NCBI GenBank assembly: GCA_046704785.1 | Contig: JBJKRF010000076.1 | Coordinates: 1-14,079 of the forward strand | Origin: JBJKRF01 sp046704785 | GTDB taxonomy: Bacteria; Chloroflexota; Anaerolineae; Anaerolineales; Villigracilaceae | DNA length: 14,079 bases | Direction: 5' to 3' | Part shown: in pieces, positions 6,102-12,645 of the stretch | How the letters are laid out: every line of letters starts with the position of its first letter | Numbering within the stretch: the first letter of the stretch is position 1 | Translations under genes and position numbers: made by a program | Notes under the pieces: model-generated | The model's database searches: none | Seen by the model: the letters and a program-made list of their open reading frames with translations, nothing else | Told to the model about the DNA's origin: nothing

Positions 6102-7937
6102 TTGTATCAAATCACATATTTCATCGAGAAAGCCAGCAACACCTTTGCCGACAACCTGACGGCATTCGGCCTGGCCTATACCTTAAACACCATCGCCGAT
6201 GGGCGCGCCCAGGTGCGCCTGGAAGACCGCGGCTTTGCCTTTGCAGTGGTGTGTGAGCCAGCCATCCGCCAGGAGTGGGTGGAAAACTGCGCCTTTTTTG
6301 TCGGCGCGCCCTTGTTGGTGACGGTGGACAGCGCCGCGACCAAGAAACAGGGCAAAATCGTCAAAACGGTGAAAGGCCCTAGTCTGGTTAGCCTGCCAGA
6401 GCCAGACGGTGTAATTTTCCTGGACTACGAAACCGAGAAACAACACCGCGGCGATTATTTTGCCTGGTTTAAAGGGCTGACGCCAGAGCAAAAGAAGCAG
6501 TTTTACAAAAAAGAACTCCAACCGGATACCCGCCCTCACCCGGATTGGGATATTTTCCGGGCAGTCAACCCGGCCGCGCTGCAAAGCTATAACACCCCGC
6601 TGGGAATCTGGCTGGAAACAAAAAAAGCTTTCCCTGAACTGCTCAAAGTGCTGCTGGCATTTACGGCACAGTGCCCGAACAGCCTGGAAGCCACAGAAAA
6701 AGCCTGGGCTGCGCTGATCAAAACGGCCGGGCTGGAAAAAGCCAAAGATGTGACCGCCAACCAATTGCTAAACCCATCCCAGGGCAAGGGTACCAACCAT
6801 ATCAAAGCAGAATGGCGCGACCCAAACAATGTAAAGAGCTTTTGGCTCTTGGAGTGGCTAAAAACGGTAGGGCTATTTGCTGGCGCGCATACCCGCCTGG
6901 TCAAAAACACCAAAGACCGTAAAACTTATGTGCTATGCCCAACTCGGCTGGGTTGGGGTGAGCATCAGAATGTAATGAAGCACTTCCGCGAACTCATGCC
7001 AGGAAGTGAAAGCGCTATCAAAATGGACGTGCTGGTGGCGCTGCGCTACACCCAGGCTTTTTTGAAATACTACGAGGGTGCGCGCGCCACCGACCCGGCG
7101 CTGGATGTTTTTGGCGAAGCGCCCGCAGACCTGGTCAGCGGTATGCAAATGGCTTTTTACAAAAACCTGGGCAATTCCCCAGCGGTCATGAACATGGCTT
7201 CGATCAACCTGCCAACCTGGGTCAGGCCCAGCAGTCCCGAAAACCTGGCCGAATTCCAGACTTCGCTGGAGGAACACATCCAGATCGTGCGCAACCTGGA
7301 CGAATCGCGCGGTGACCAGTTTAACCTGATGGTGCGCTATCGCGATTTCCTTTCGGCCAATGACCTGGGGGCCTTCTTCGACTTCACCAATGCATACAGT
7401 GGCTTTGTGATGAGTCAGATGGAACGTAAGAAATTCGTCACACTTTTTTCTATTCCAACCCTGGAGGTGCTTTTTATGAACAGCAAGGAACCACAGTTTA
7501 GCGAAATTATGCAAAACGAAGGCTTTCGCAACATCGCCTATGCCATTCGGCACAGCACCGTTACTTTGCAGAAGTCTAAACCACATCACAAGCCCGCCAC
7601 CGATATTCGCTATGGACTAGGCCAGCAATTGGCGCGCAAGGCCGCTTATGCAGCAGATTTCCTGGCTGAGTTGAGTGAATTTTTGCACCTTTACAATGCC
7701 GAAAATGCCCAATTGCGCGAGAAGAACCGCAACCCCTTCCGCAAGGATGTTTCTACCGACGATGTGGAACAGGTCGTGGCCTTGGTGGATAAATTCGGCT
7801 CGAAAGTGGTGTGCAATATGCTGGTGGCCTTTGGCTATGCCAGCGACACACGAAGCAAGGATGCGCTCAAAGAAGAAGATGCCCTGGTGGGTGAAGAACC
7901 ATCGGGTGATGATGAAGAAACTGATTCCGAAGAATAA
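6102..7937 (+). CDS. cas8: Cas8-like large subunit of Cascade, family not assigned
   Basis: This is the large subunit by position (just before cas7 and cas5) and size (611 residues from TTG 6102). Large subunits recognise the PAM and recruit Cas3. The N-terminus YQITYFIEKASNTFADNLTA resembles Cas8-type proteins of type I-A/I-B loci, but I cannot name the family. I prefer TTG 6102 because AGGAGG (6091-6096) sits 5 bases before it. The in-frame ATG at 6084 would lie upstream of that site and has no obvious ribosome binding site. Residues after about 458 form a mainly helical region (RYGLGQQLARKAAYAADFL and onward) that looks like the Cas11 small subunit and has its own internal start. The tail is very acidic (EEPSGDDEETDSEE). 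Type I identity is firm, subtype is not. Confidence 0.82.
   Translation: MYQITYFIEKASNTFADNLTAFGLAYTLNTIADGRAQVRLEDRGFAFAVVCEPAIRQEWVENCAFFVGAPLLVTVDSAATKKQGKIVKTVKGPSLVSLPEPDGVIFLDYETEKQHRGDYFAWFKGLTPEQKKQFYKKELQPDTRPHPDWDIFRAVNPAALQSYNTPLGIWLETKKAFPELLKVLLAFTAQCPNSLEATEKAWAALIKTAGLEKAKDVTANQLLNPSQGKGTNHIKAEWRDPNNVKSFWLLEWLKTVGLFAGAHTRLVKNTKDRKTYVLCPTRLGWGEHQNVMKHFRELMPGSESAIKMDVLVALRYTQAFLKYYEGARATDPALDVFGEAPADLVSGMQMAFYKNLGNSPAVMNMASINLPTWVRPSSPENLAEFQTSLEEHIQIVRNLDESRGDQFNLMVRYRDFLSANDLGAFFDFTNAYSGFVMSQMERKKFVTLFSIPTLEVLFMNSKEPQFSEIMQNEGFRNIAYAIRHSTVTLQKSKPHHKPATDIRYGLGQQLARKAAYAADFLAELSEFLHLYNAENAQLREKNRNPFRKDVSTDDVEQVVALVDKFGSKVVCNMLVAFGYASDTRSKDALKEEDALVGEEPSGDDEETDSEE
7476..7937 (+). 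CDS. cas11: Internal start for a Cas11-like small subunit inside cas8
   Basis: GGAGG (7463-7467) lies 8 bases before an in-frame ATG (7476-7478), giving a 153-residue product identical to the cas8 C-terminus, beginning MNSKEPQFSEIMQNEG. It looks almost entirely helical, with a hydrophobic helix pattern in the RYGLGQQLARKAAYAADFL region, and is the right size for a Cascade small subunit. In types I-B, I-C and I-D it is established that Cas11 is made by internal translation of the large-subunit gene, and no separate small-subunit gene is visible here. The ribosome binding site and start are seen directly; use of the site is inferred from those relatives. Confidence 0.65.
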   Translation: MNSKEPQFSEIMQNEGFRNIAYAIRHSTVTLQKSKPHHKPATDIRYGLGQQLARKAAYAADFLAELSEFLHLYNAENAQLREKNRNPFRKDVSTDDVEQVVALVDKFGSKVVCNMLVAFGYASDTRSKDALKEEDALVGEEPSGDDEETDSEE

Positions 7938-7963
7938 ATTCAACCCCATAAGGAAAACAAACC

Positions 7964-8971
7964 ATGTCCAAGACAATCTATTCCATCGCAGTTTCGGCCC
8001 AAGCCACACTCGATATGCACTCGCTCAACAACGAAGGCGGCGAGGGCAACCAGATCCAGACCCGCATGGTCAATATCATCGGCGCAGACGGCAAAATGCA
8101 CAACGTCAACGCAGTGTCGGGTGATATGTTCAAACATATCCAGGCAGAGCATCTGCACCGGCTGGCAGTGACGGCGAACCTGCCGCTTTCGCAAGGCGCA
8201 CGCGATTTCAACGCCAACCGGGTCAATGCAGATATTGAATTGGGCAACGACCTGCTCAAGGAAATGGAAAAGGCCAAATCCAATTCTGGTGAGTTGGATG
8301 TCATTTTGCAACGTTGTGCCGTGACTGATATGGAAGGCATTCTTGTGACTGCTGGCAAGCGCTCCCTACCGCGCAAGAGCGTGGTGGAATTTGGCTGGGT
8401 GGTGGGTATCCCTGAAATGGTCGAAACCGATTCGTATTTCCATGTCAAGTATGCTTCAGAGCGCAGCGAAGCCGCCCGCGAAAAAGCCACGGCTACCGAG
8501 GAAGCCCGCGAAGGCAATACAGGGCAGGCAATTTTCCACCGTCCGGCTTCTTCGGGCACGTATGCGGTAGTTCTGAACCTGGAAGCGGCGCGAATTGGTT
8601 TCAACGATATTTCGCAGAAATATGCAATTGATGAAGCCCAGCGCGCCATTCGTCTGAAAACCTTGCTTGAAAGCGTCTTATATACCTTTGTCGAACCGGC
8701 CGGAGCCATGCGCAGCACACAAAATCCGCACATCGTAGATTTCAAGGGCGTCATCACCATCAGTTGCGAAGTGGTTCCTGCCCCTTGCATCTCACCGCTC
8801 AAGACTGAATTTTCCACCGATGTGCAACAAGTGGCTGACGCTATTAACAGCCTGCATCCTGATGCAGTAGAAGTGAAGTCCTTTGCATCACTGGGCGAGT
8901 TTGCCCAAATCATGGCTGACCTGACAAAAATGGCTACACCCTTGAGTATGCCGGTCGCTCTCAAAGACTGA
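7964..8971 (+). CDS. cas7: Cas7 backbone subunit, DevR/Csa2-like
   Basis: The 335-residue protein is the crRNA-binding backbone of Cascade. It begins MSKTIYSIAVSAQATLDMHS followed by LNNEGGEGNQ, the first strand and loop of the DevR-type RAMP fold. It has the later block SYFHVKYASERSE, then QAIFHRPASSGTYAVVLN and LEAARIGFND, typical of DevR/Csa2-like Cas7. In a Cascade it polymerises along the spacer in about six copies. The start ATG follows AAGGA. It lies 26 bases after cas8, and its TGA (8969-8971) overlaps the ribosome binding site AGGAGG of cas5, implying translational coupling. There is no frameshift or truncation. The family call is confident from sequence and context. Confidence 0.88.
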   Translation: MSKTIYSIAVSAQATLDMHSLNNEGGEGNQIQTRMVNIIGADGKMHNVNAVSGDMFKHIQAEHLHRLAVTANLPLSQGARDFNANRVNADIELGNDLLKEMEKAKSNSGELDVILQRCAVTDMEGILVTAGKRSLPRKSVVEFGWVVGIPEMVETDSYFHVKYASERSEAAREKATATEEAREGNTGQAIFHRPASSGTYAVVLNLEAARIGFNDISQKYAIDEAQRAIRLKTLLESVLYTFVEPAGAMRSTQNPHIVDFKGVITISCEVVPAPCISPLKTEFSTDVQQVADAINSLHPDAVEVKSFASLGEFAQIMADLTKMATPLSMPVALKD

Positions 8972-8981
8972 GGAGGCCCTT

Positions 8982-9680
8982 ATGTGGCTGATTGCTGAAT
9001 ACGAGGCCGTTTCGCTGTTTTCACTCAAAGTGAGCGCGGCCACATCATCCGGCGGGAAAAGCCTGCTAACGCCGACCCCCTATGCCGTCAAAATGGCGCT
9101 GCTCGACGTTGCCTGCCGGACGCTGGGCAGACAACAAGCAGAAACACTCTGGCCGCAGATTCGGGATACGCAGTTGGCATTGCGTCCTGCCCAAAAAGTC
9201 GTGGTGACAAATTTATTTCAAAAAATCTTGAAACCTTATAGAAACCCGCCTGCGCCAGGTGCACCCGATTTTGGACCTTTCCAGCGAACAATCGGATATC
9301 GAGAGTATGTGCAGATGTTCGGAGCCTGGTCATTAGCCTTCGACTTGGGTGCTGGTCAGGAAAATATATTTTCAACTTTGTTGATGAATATCAACTATCT
9401 GGGTAAACGCGGCGGATTTGTGCAGCTATTAAATGCGCCCAAATTGATCGAGCATCTATCAGATGCATTTATCCCCATTACGCAAGAACAAACCACTTTT
9501 AACGTCTTTGGCACGCTTCAGGTATTGGATGATTGCGCTGCAAGCCTGACTTTTGCAAAGGCCAATGTCTATAGCAATGAGAAGTTAAAAGAGGAGGACC
9601 GAATTCGTCGCAACATCATTATCCCTTACCGGCTGGAACGCGCCAGCAAGTCGTTTTCTTTGTATGAGTATGTTGGGTAG
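8982..9680 (+). CDS. cas5: Cas5 subunit of Cascade
   Basis: The 232-residue protein starts with MWLIAEYEAVSLFSLKVSAA, a RAMP first strand, followed by TPTPYAVKMALLD, the conserved helix of Cas5. The middle has TIGYREYVQMFG, then NINYLGKRGGFVQLL, a glycine-rich element seen in Cas5 of type I-A-like systems. Cas5 caps the crRNA 5' handle and contacts Cas8. AGGAGG overlaps the cas7 stop and gives good spacing to ATG 8982. After its stop at 9680 there is a 55-base gap containing a perfect hairpin before cas6. Identity rests on family features plus its position between cas7 and cas6. Confidence 0.8.
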   Translation: MWLIAEYEAVSLFSLKVSAATSSGGKSLLTPTPYAVKMALLDVACRTLGRQQAETLWPQIRDTQLALRPAQKVVVTNLFQKILKPYRNPPAPGAPDFGPFQRTIGYREYVQMFGAWSLAFDLGAGQENIFSTLLMNINYLGKRGGFVQLLNAPKLIEHLSDAFIPITQEQTTFNVFGTLQVLDDCAASLTFAKANVYSNEKLKEEDRIRRNIIIPYRLERASKSFSLYEYVG

Positions 9681-9693
9681 TTAAACATTCCTT

Positions 9694-9714
9694 CGCCAAG
9701 GTCTTGCCTTGGCG
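9694..9714 (+). promoter_or_regulatory. Perfect hairpin between cas5 and cas6
   Basis: CGCCAAGG (9694-9701), loop TCTTG, CCTTGGCG (9707-9714) form an 8-bp perfect stem. No T-run follows, so it is not a standard terminator. It may mark an mRNA processing or attenuation point separating effector subunits from cas6, and it coincides with an apparent change in base composition. A TTG at 9709 falls inside the stem, which argues against that codon as the cas6 start. Confidence 0.5.
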
Positions 9715-9735
9715 ATTAGGGCACCAGAGAGTCTA

Positions 9736-10758
9736 ATGATGGCAATTACATCCCCACATTCCTTTCCCCTTACCGCCCTGCGCCTGCGCTTCACCTGCCG
9801 GGCCGAGACGTTCCTGCAACTGGGCGGGCTGCGTGCCGGTAGCAACCTGCGTGGCGCGCTGGTCAATGTCATGCGACGTGCCACCTGTGCTGGCGATCCC
9901 AGCGACAAGGCACACCTGGCGGTCTGCCCGGTCTGTTGGCTGGTAGCAGCGGACGACCATCCAGGTGAGGAGCGGCGCGGCTACGCCATCACGCCACCAT
10001 CTCCCCTCCCCCATCCAGGTTCTTCTGATGGGGGAGGGCCAGGGAGGGGGCTGGAACCCGGCGCCTCCTTTGATTTCCACATCACGCTCTTCGGTGAGGC
10101 GGCACGCTACCTGCCCTACTTCGTGTTGGCAGTGCCCGAGGCGGGTCGTGTCGGCGTCGGACCCGGGCACGGACGCTTTACATTGAAAAGCATCCACGCT
10201 GAACATCCATTGACGGCCGACTGGGAGGTACTCAAGGAGGGTGAGAATCTGGTCAGACCGCCGCTGGAGCCTGTCTGCCATGCGGACATCGAAAAAGCGG
10301 CGACAGTCCTGACGACGCGACTGATGAACCGGCAGGCGCGCTTACATCTGGAATTCGTCACGCCATTGCGCCTGATTGTGGATAACCGCCTGCTCAAGTC
10401 GCCCGATTTCAGTGTGATCTTTGGCCATGTGCTGAAGCGTCTGGATGACCTGGCAATGCAACATGCGGGCGGCAGCGAACGCTCTCCCGAAGAACGCCAG
10501 CGGCTGTGGGACGCGGCGAACCAGGTCCGCCTGGTGGAGAGCGAAACCCATTGGGAAGATATACCCAGCGGGTCGAGCCGCACCGGCCAGAAGACCTGGA
10601 TCAGCGGACTGGTCGGCGCGGCGCGCTACAGTGCTGCGACCGAGGTCTGGCGCGAACTGCTGCCCTGGCTGTTGTGGGGCGAGATCGCGCAGGTCGGCAA
10701 GGATACGGCCAAGGGCAACGGAGCATTTAGAGTGAAGATATCAGAGGAGAGAGGCTAG
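9736..10758 (+). CDS. cas6: Cas6 CRISPR RNA endoribonuclease
   Basis: This 340-residue RAMP protein cuts pre-crRNA at the repeat. The N-terminal half has LRLRFTCRAETFLQLGG, then LRGALVNVMRRATC and a CPVC pair, as in Cas6 proteins with a Cys-rich loop. The C-terminal region, GLVGAARYSAATEVW (from residue 291) to VGKDTAKGNGAFRV (ending near 333), is the diagnostic Cas6 C-terminal domain with its glycine-rich loop. Start choice is uncertain: tandem ATGs at 9736 and 9739 have only a weak AGAGA ahead. Residues about 90-106 (SPLPHPGSSDGGGPGRG) are encoded by a G/C palindrome that looks inserted in frame. The last residues, SEERG, come from a purine-rich dispersed repeat. The catalytic residues are not obvious by eye. 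Confidence 0.85.
   Translation: MMAITSPHSFPLTALRLRFTCRAETFLQLGGLRAGSNLRGALVNVMRRATCAGDPSDKAHLAVCPVCWLVAADDHPGEERRGYAITPPSPLPHPGSSDGGGPGRGLEPGASFDFHITLFGEAARYLPYFVLAVPEAGRVGVGPGHGRFTLKSIHAEHPLTADWEVLKEGENLVRPPLEPVCHADIEKAATVLTTRLMNRQARLHLEFVTPLRLIVDNRLLKSPDFSVIFGHVLKRLDDLAMQHAGGSERSPEERQRLWDAANQVRLVESETHWEDIPSGSSRTGQKTWISGLVGAARYSAATEVWRELLPWLLWGEIAQVGKDTAKGNGAFRVKISEERG
10004..10051. repeat. G/C palindrome inserted in frame within cas6
   Basis: A perfect 12-bp inverted repeat (10004-10015 CCCTCCCCCATC and 10028-10039 GATGGGGGAGGG) with a 12-base loop runs into four G-tracts (10031-10035, 10037-10039, 10043-10045, 10047-10051), a G-quadruplex-type pattern on the coding strand. It resembles dispersed CCCTCCCC/GGGGAGGG palindromes of bacterial genomes. 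It keeps the reading frame and adds a Gly/Pro-rich loop to Cas6. Confidence 0.65.
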
Positions 10759-10790
10759 AGGGGAGAGATGGCAGAGTAAAGATGAAAGGA
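10739..10790 (+). repeat. Purine-rich AGAGG-type repeat, left of the 23S-IVP gene
   Basis: A stretch of AGAGGAGAGAGG-like purine-rich sequence overlaps the end of cas6 and fills the gap to the next gene. Similar stretches occur at 11164-11224, as the complement at 11239-11280, and at 12589-12645. Together they form a dispersed low-complexity repeat set confined to the cas6-cas4 part of the window. Confidence 0.6.
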
Positions 10791-10797
10791 GTAGCGC

Positions 10798-11180
10798 ATG
10801 GGTAACGCACGGAATTATCGGGATTTGATCGTATGGCAGCGAGCGGTAAAGTTCGTGGTGGATATATATATATAACCACCAACGGCTTTCCACGCGAGGA
10901 AATGTATGGGCTGACTTCACAAATTCGGCGCGCCGCGGTTTCCATTCCATCGAATATCGCTGAGGGGCAGGCGCGCAACTCACCCCGTGCATTTTCCAGT
11001 CATCTGAATATATCGCTCGGCTCCGCCGCCGAACTGGAAACACAACTGATTATCGCGCAGCATATTGGTTATCTTGCGCAGGAGAACTTGGTCCCCCTCG
11101 TCACAGAATTGACCGAGATCAAAAAAATGTTACATGGCCTGCTCAACGTACAAAGGCAGAAGTCAGAAGATAGAGGATAG
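10798..11180 (+). pseudogene. Four-helix bundle (23S-IVP, S23) protein with a TA-repeat frameshift
   Basis: The family fits well: MGNARNYRDLIVWQRAVKFV is followed by TSQIRRAAVSIPSNIAEGQA, LGSAAELETQLIIAQHIGYL and LTEIKKMLHGLL, the hallmarks of 23S rRNA intervening-sequence (S23) four-helix proteins of about 120 residues. AAAGGAG precedes ATG 10798. That frame reaches TAA at 10873-10875 inside an alternating AT run (10862-10874), while the rest of the protein lies in another frame. Removing one TA unit would give VVDIYITTNGFPREE, exactly the expected family sequence. So the gene carries a 2-base expansion, either a dead copy or a slippage-switchable one. The C-terminus SEDRG comes from the purine-rich repeat. 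A CRISPR role is not expected; it may have been inserted between cas6 and cas1. Confidence 0.8.
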
Positions 11181-11280
11181 AGAGCAGAGAGCAGAGGGCA
11201 GAGAGCAGAGGGGAGAGGGGAGAGTCCAGCCTCAGACTTCTATCCTCTATCATCTGCCCTCTCCGCTCTTCTCCCCTCTA
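11164..11280. repeat. Purine-rich tandem repeat and its inverted copy before cas1
   Basis: Purine-rich GAGAGCAGAGAGCAGAGGGC-like sequence (11164-11224) is followed by a pyrimidine-rich complement (11239-11280). A perfect 13-bp inverted pair is GATAGAGGATAGA (11169-11181) and TCTATCCTCTATC (11239-11251). The transcript could fold into a long imperfect hairpin ending 12 bases before the cas1 start. The left part overlaps the end of the 23S-IVP gene. No coding sequence is seen between 11181 and 11292. Confidence 0.65.
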
Positions 11281-11292
11281 ACAGGAGTTCCT

Positions 11293-12339
11293 ATGATCAT
11301 CCAACATCTCGTAATTGACCAGTACGGCGCGTTCCTGGGAAAGCACAGCGAACGCCTGATCGTGACCAAGGGCGACGAAAAGATCGCCCAGGCCCCGCTG
11401 ATCCACCTTGAATCGGTGGTGATCGCCAACCAGGGCGTCAGCCTGAGCGCTGAAGCAGTGCGCGAATGCACCGAGCGTGGTATCCCCATTTTCTTCATCA
11501 GCGGCACTGGCACGGCCTATGCCAGCCTGTATAGCGCCGGGCTAACCGGCACCGTCGCCACACGGCGCGCACAACTGGAGGCCTTCAACGATTCGCGCGG
11601 GCTGCGCCTGGTGCTGGCCTTTGGTATGGGCAAACTGCAAAACCAGTCCAACCTGCTCAAGTATATGGGCAAATACCGCAAGGAAAGCGACCCGCCACTT
11701 TATGAGGAACTGCGGCGTTGCGCTGCGGAAGTGCTCGACAGCTTAATTGAGCTGGAACGCATTCGCGATTACCCGGAGTACCAGGAGGGAACGGTCAGCG
11801 TTAAGGACCTGCGCCAGGAATTGATGGGTCTGGAGGGACAGGCAGCCCGGCGTTATTGGAGCGCCGTCAAATTGACCCTGCCGGAGAAATACGGTTTCAG
11901 CGCCCGGACGGGACGCGGCGCAACCGACCCGGTCAATTCTGCCCTGAATTACGGCTACGGCATTCTTTACGGACAAATCGAGCGCTGCCTGGTGCTGGCC
12001 GGGCTGGATCCTTACGCCGGTTTCCTGCACGTCGACCGTCCCGGCAAACCCAGCCTGACGCTGGATTTTATCGAGGAATTTCGCCCGGTGGTGGTGGATC
12101 GGACCGTCTTTGGACTGGCCAACAAAAATGTGGCTTTTGAACAGGACGAGAAGGGCATGTTGACGAAGGAGACTCGTCGCCTGCTGGCCGACCGGATCAA
12201 CGAACGGCTCGATAGCGAGGCGGCCTTCGAGGGCAAACGTCACCCTTTGCGCGCCATTATCCAGATGCAGGCGCGCCATCTGGCCACCTTCCTGCGCGGT
12301 GAGCGGCTGACTTATGAACCTTTCCTGTCCACCTGGTAA
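11293..12339 (+). CDS. cas1: Cas1 integrase
   Basis: Cas1 with Cas2 inserts new spacers at the leader end of the array. The 348-residue protein starts MIIQHLVIDQYGAFLGKHSE at ATG 11293, behind AGGAG; the open frame further upstream is only repeat sequence. The N-terminal beta domain has LIHLESVVIANQGVSLSAEA. The C-terminal helical domain holds the metal ligands Glu181 (LEGQAARRYW), His246 (GFLHVDRPG) and the acidic cluster Asp258/Glu261/Glu262 (LDFIEEFRP). It has the usual Cas1 length and is not fused to Cas4 or a reverse transcriptase. Its stop TAA (12337-12339) abuts the cas2 ATG with no gap, indicating tight coupling. Confidence 0.95.
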   Translation: MIIQHLVIDQYGAFLGKHSERLIVTKGDEKIAQAPLIHLESVVIANQGVSLSAEAVRECTERGIPIFFISGTGTAYASLYSAGLTGTVATRRAQLEAFNDSRGLRLVLAFGMGKLQNQSNLLKYMGKYRKESDPPLYEELRRCAAEVLDSLIELERIRDYPEYQEGTVSVKDLRQELMGLEGQAARRYWSAVKLTLPEKYGFSARTGRGATDPVNSALNYGYGILYGQIERCLVLAGLDPYAGFLHVDRPGKPSLTLDFIEEFRPVVVDRTVFGLANKNVAFEQDEKGMLTKETRRLLADRINERLDSEAAFEGKRHPLRAIIQMQARHLATFLRGERLTYEPFLSTW

Positions 12340-12630
12340 ATGAAAAATCCAAATTTGCTGTTGGTTTATGATATCCCCGATGACCGCAAGCGCGGCAAGG
12401 TCGCCGATGCCTGCCTGGATTATGGTCTTGACCGCATCCAGTACAGCGCCTTCCAGGGCTGGCTGCTGCCAACACAGCAGGAAGAGTTGTTCCTGAAAGT
12501 CAAAAAGATCCTGGGCAAAAAGCCGGGCAACGTCCAGTTGTTCCCGGTCTGCGCCGAGGATTGGCAAAAGCGCATGGTGATTGATCAGAAGGCAGAGGAG
12601 AGAGGGCAGAAGGCAGAGGAGAGAGGATAG
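12340..12630 (+). CDS. cas2: Cas2 adaptation subunit with a repeat-derived tail
   Basis: This 96-residue protein starts immediately after the cas1 stop. MKNPNLLLVYDIPDDRKRGK carries the Cas2 ferredoxin-fold first strand with Asp11. FQGWLLPTQQEELFLKVKK and NVQLFPVCAEDWQKRM supply the remaining core. Cas2 dimers bridge two Cas1 dimers in the integration complex. The core ends near residue 83; the last 13 residues, KAEERGQKAEERG, are a duplicated 7-residue unit encoded by the purine-rich AGAGG repeat, so the tail is probably not part of the fold. No frameshift is seen, and nothing suggests loss of function. Confidence 0.92.
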   Translation: MKNPNLLLVYDIPDDRKRGKVADACLDYGLDRIQYSAFQGWLLPTQQEELFLKVKKILGKKPGNVQLFPVCAEDWQKRMVIDQKAEERGQKAEERG

Positions 12631-12645
12631 AGAGAGGATAGAGAG
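12589..12645 (+). repeat. Purine-rich repeat spanning the cas2 end and the cas4 leader
   Basis: Tandem units such as AAGGCAGAGGAGAGAGG and GATAGAGAGAG encode the Cas2 tail and then run to the cas4 ATG. The same sequence therefore supplies the ribosome binding region of cas4 (GAGGATAGAGAG), since no other purine-rich site is present. Confidence 0.6.

Noticed and set aside
7978..8964. Long open frame of 328 codons on the minus strand
   Set aside because: It is fully antisense to cas7, with Ser/Arg-rich, low-complexity composition and no family resemblance; it is a shadow of the coding strand.
11134..11292. N-terminal extension of cas1
   Set aside because: It overlaps the four-helix gene and then translates only purine-rich repeat; the conserved Cas1 fold starts at 11293 behind AGGAG.
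11743..12567. Open frame of 274 codons on the minus strand
   Set aside because: It lies antisense to the conserved cas1 and cas2 genes and shows no recognisable domain.
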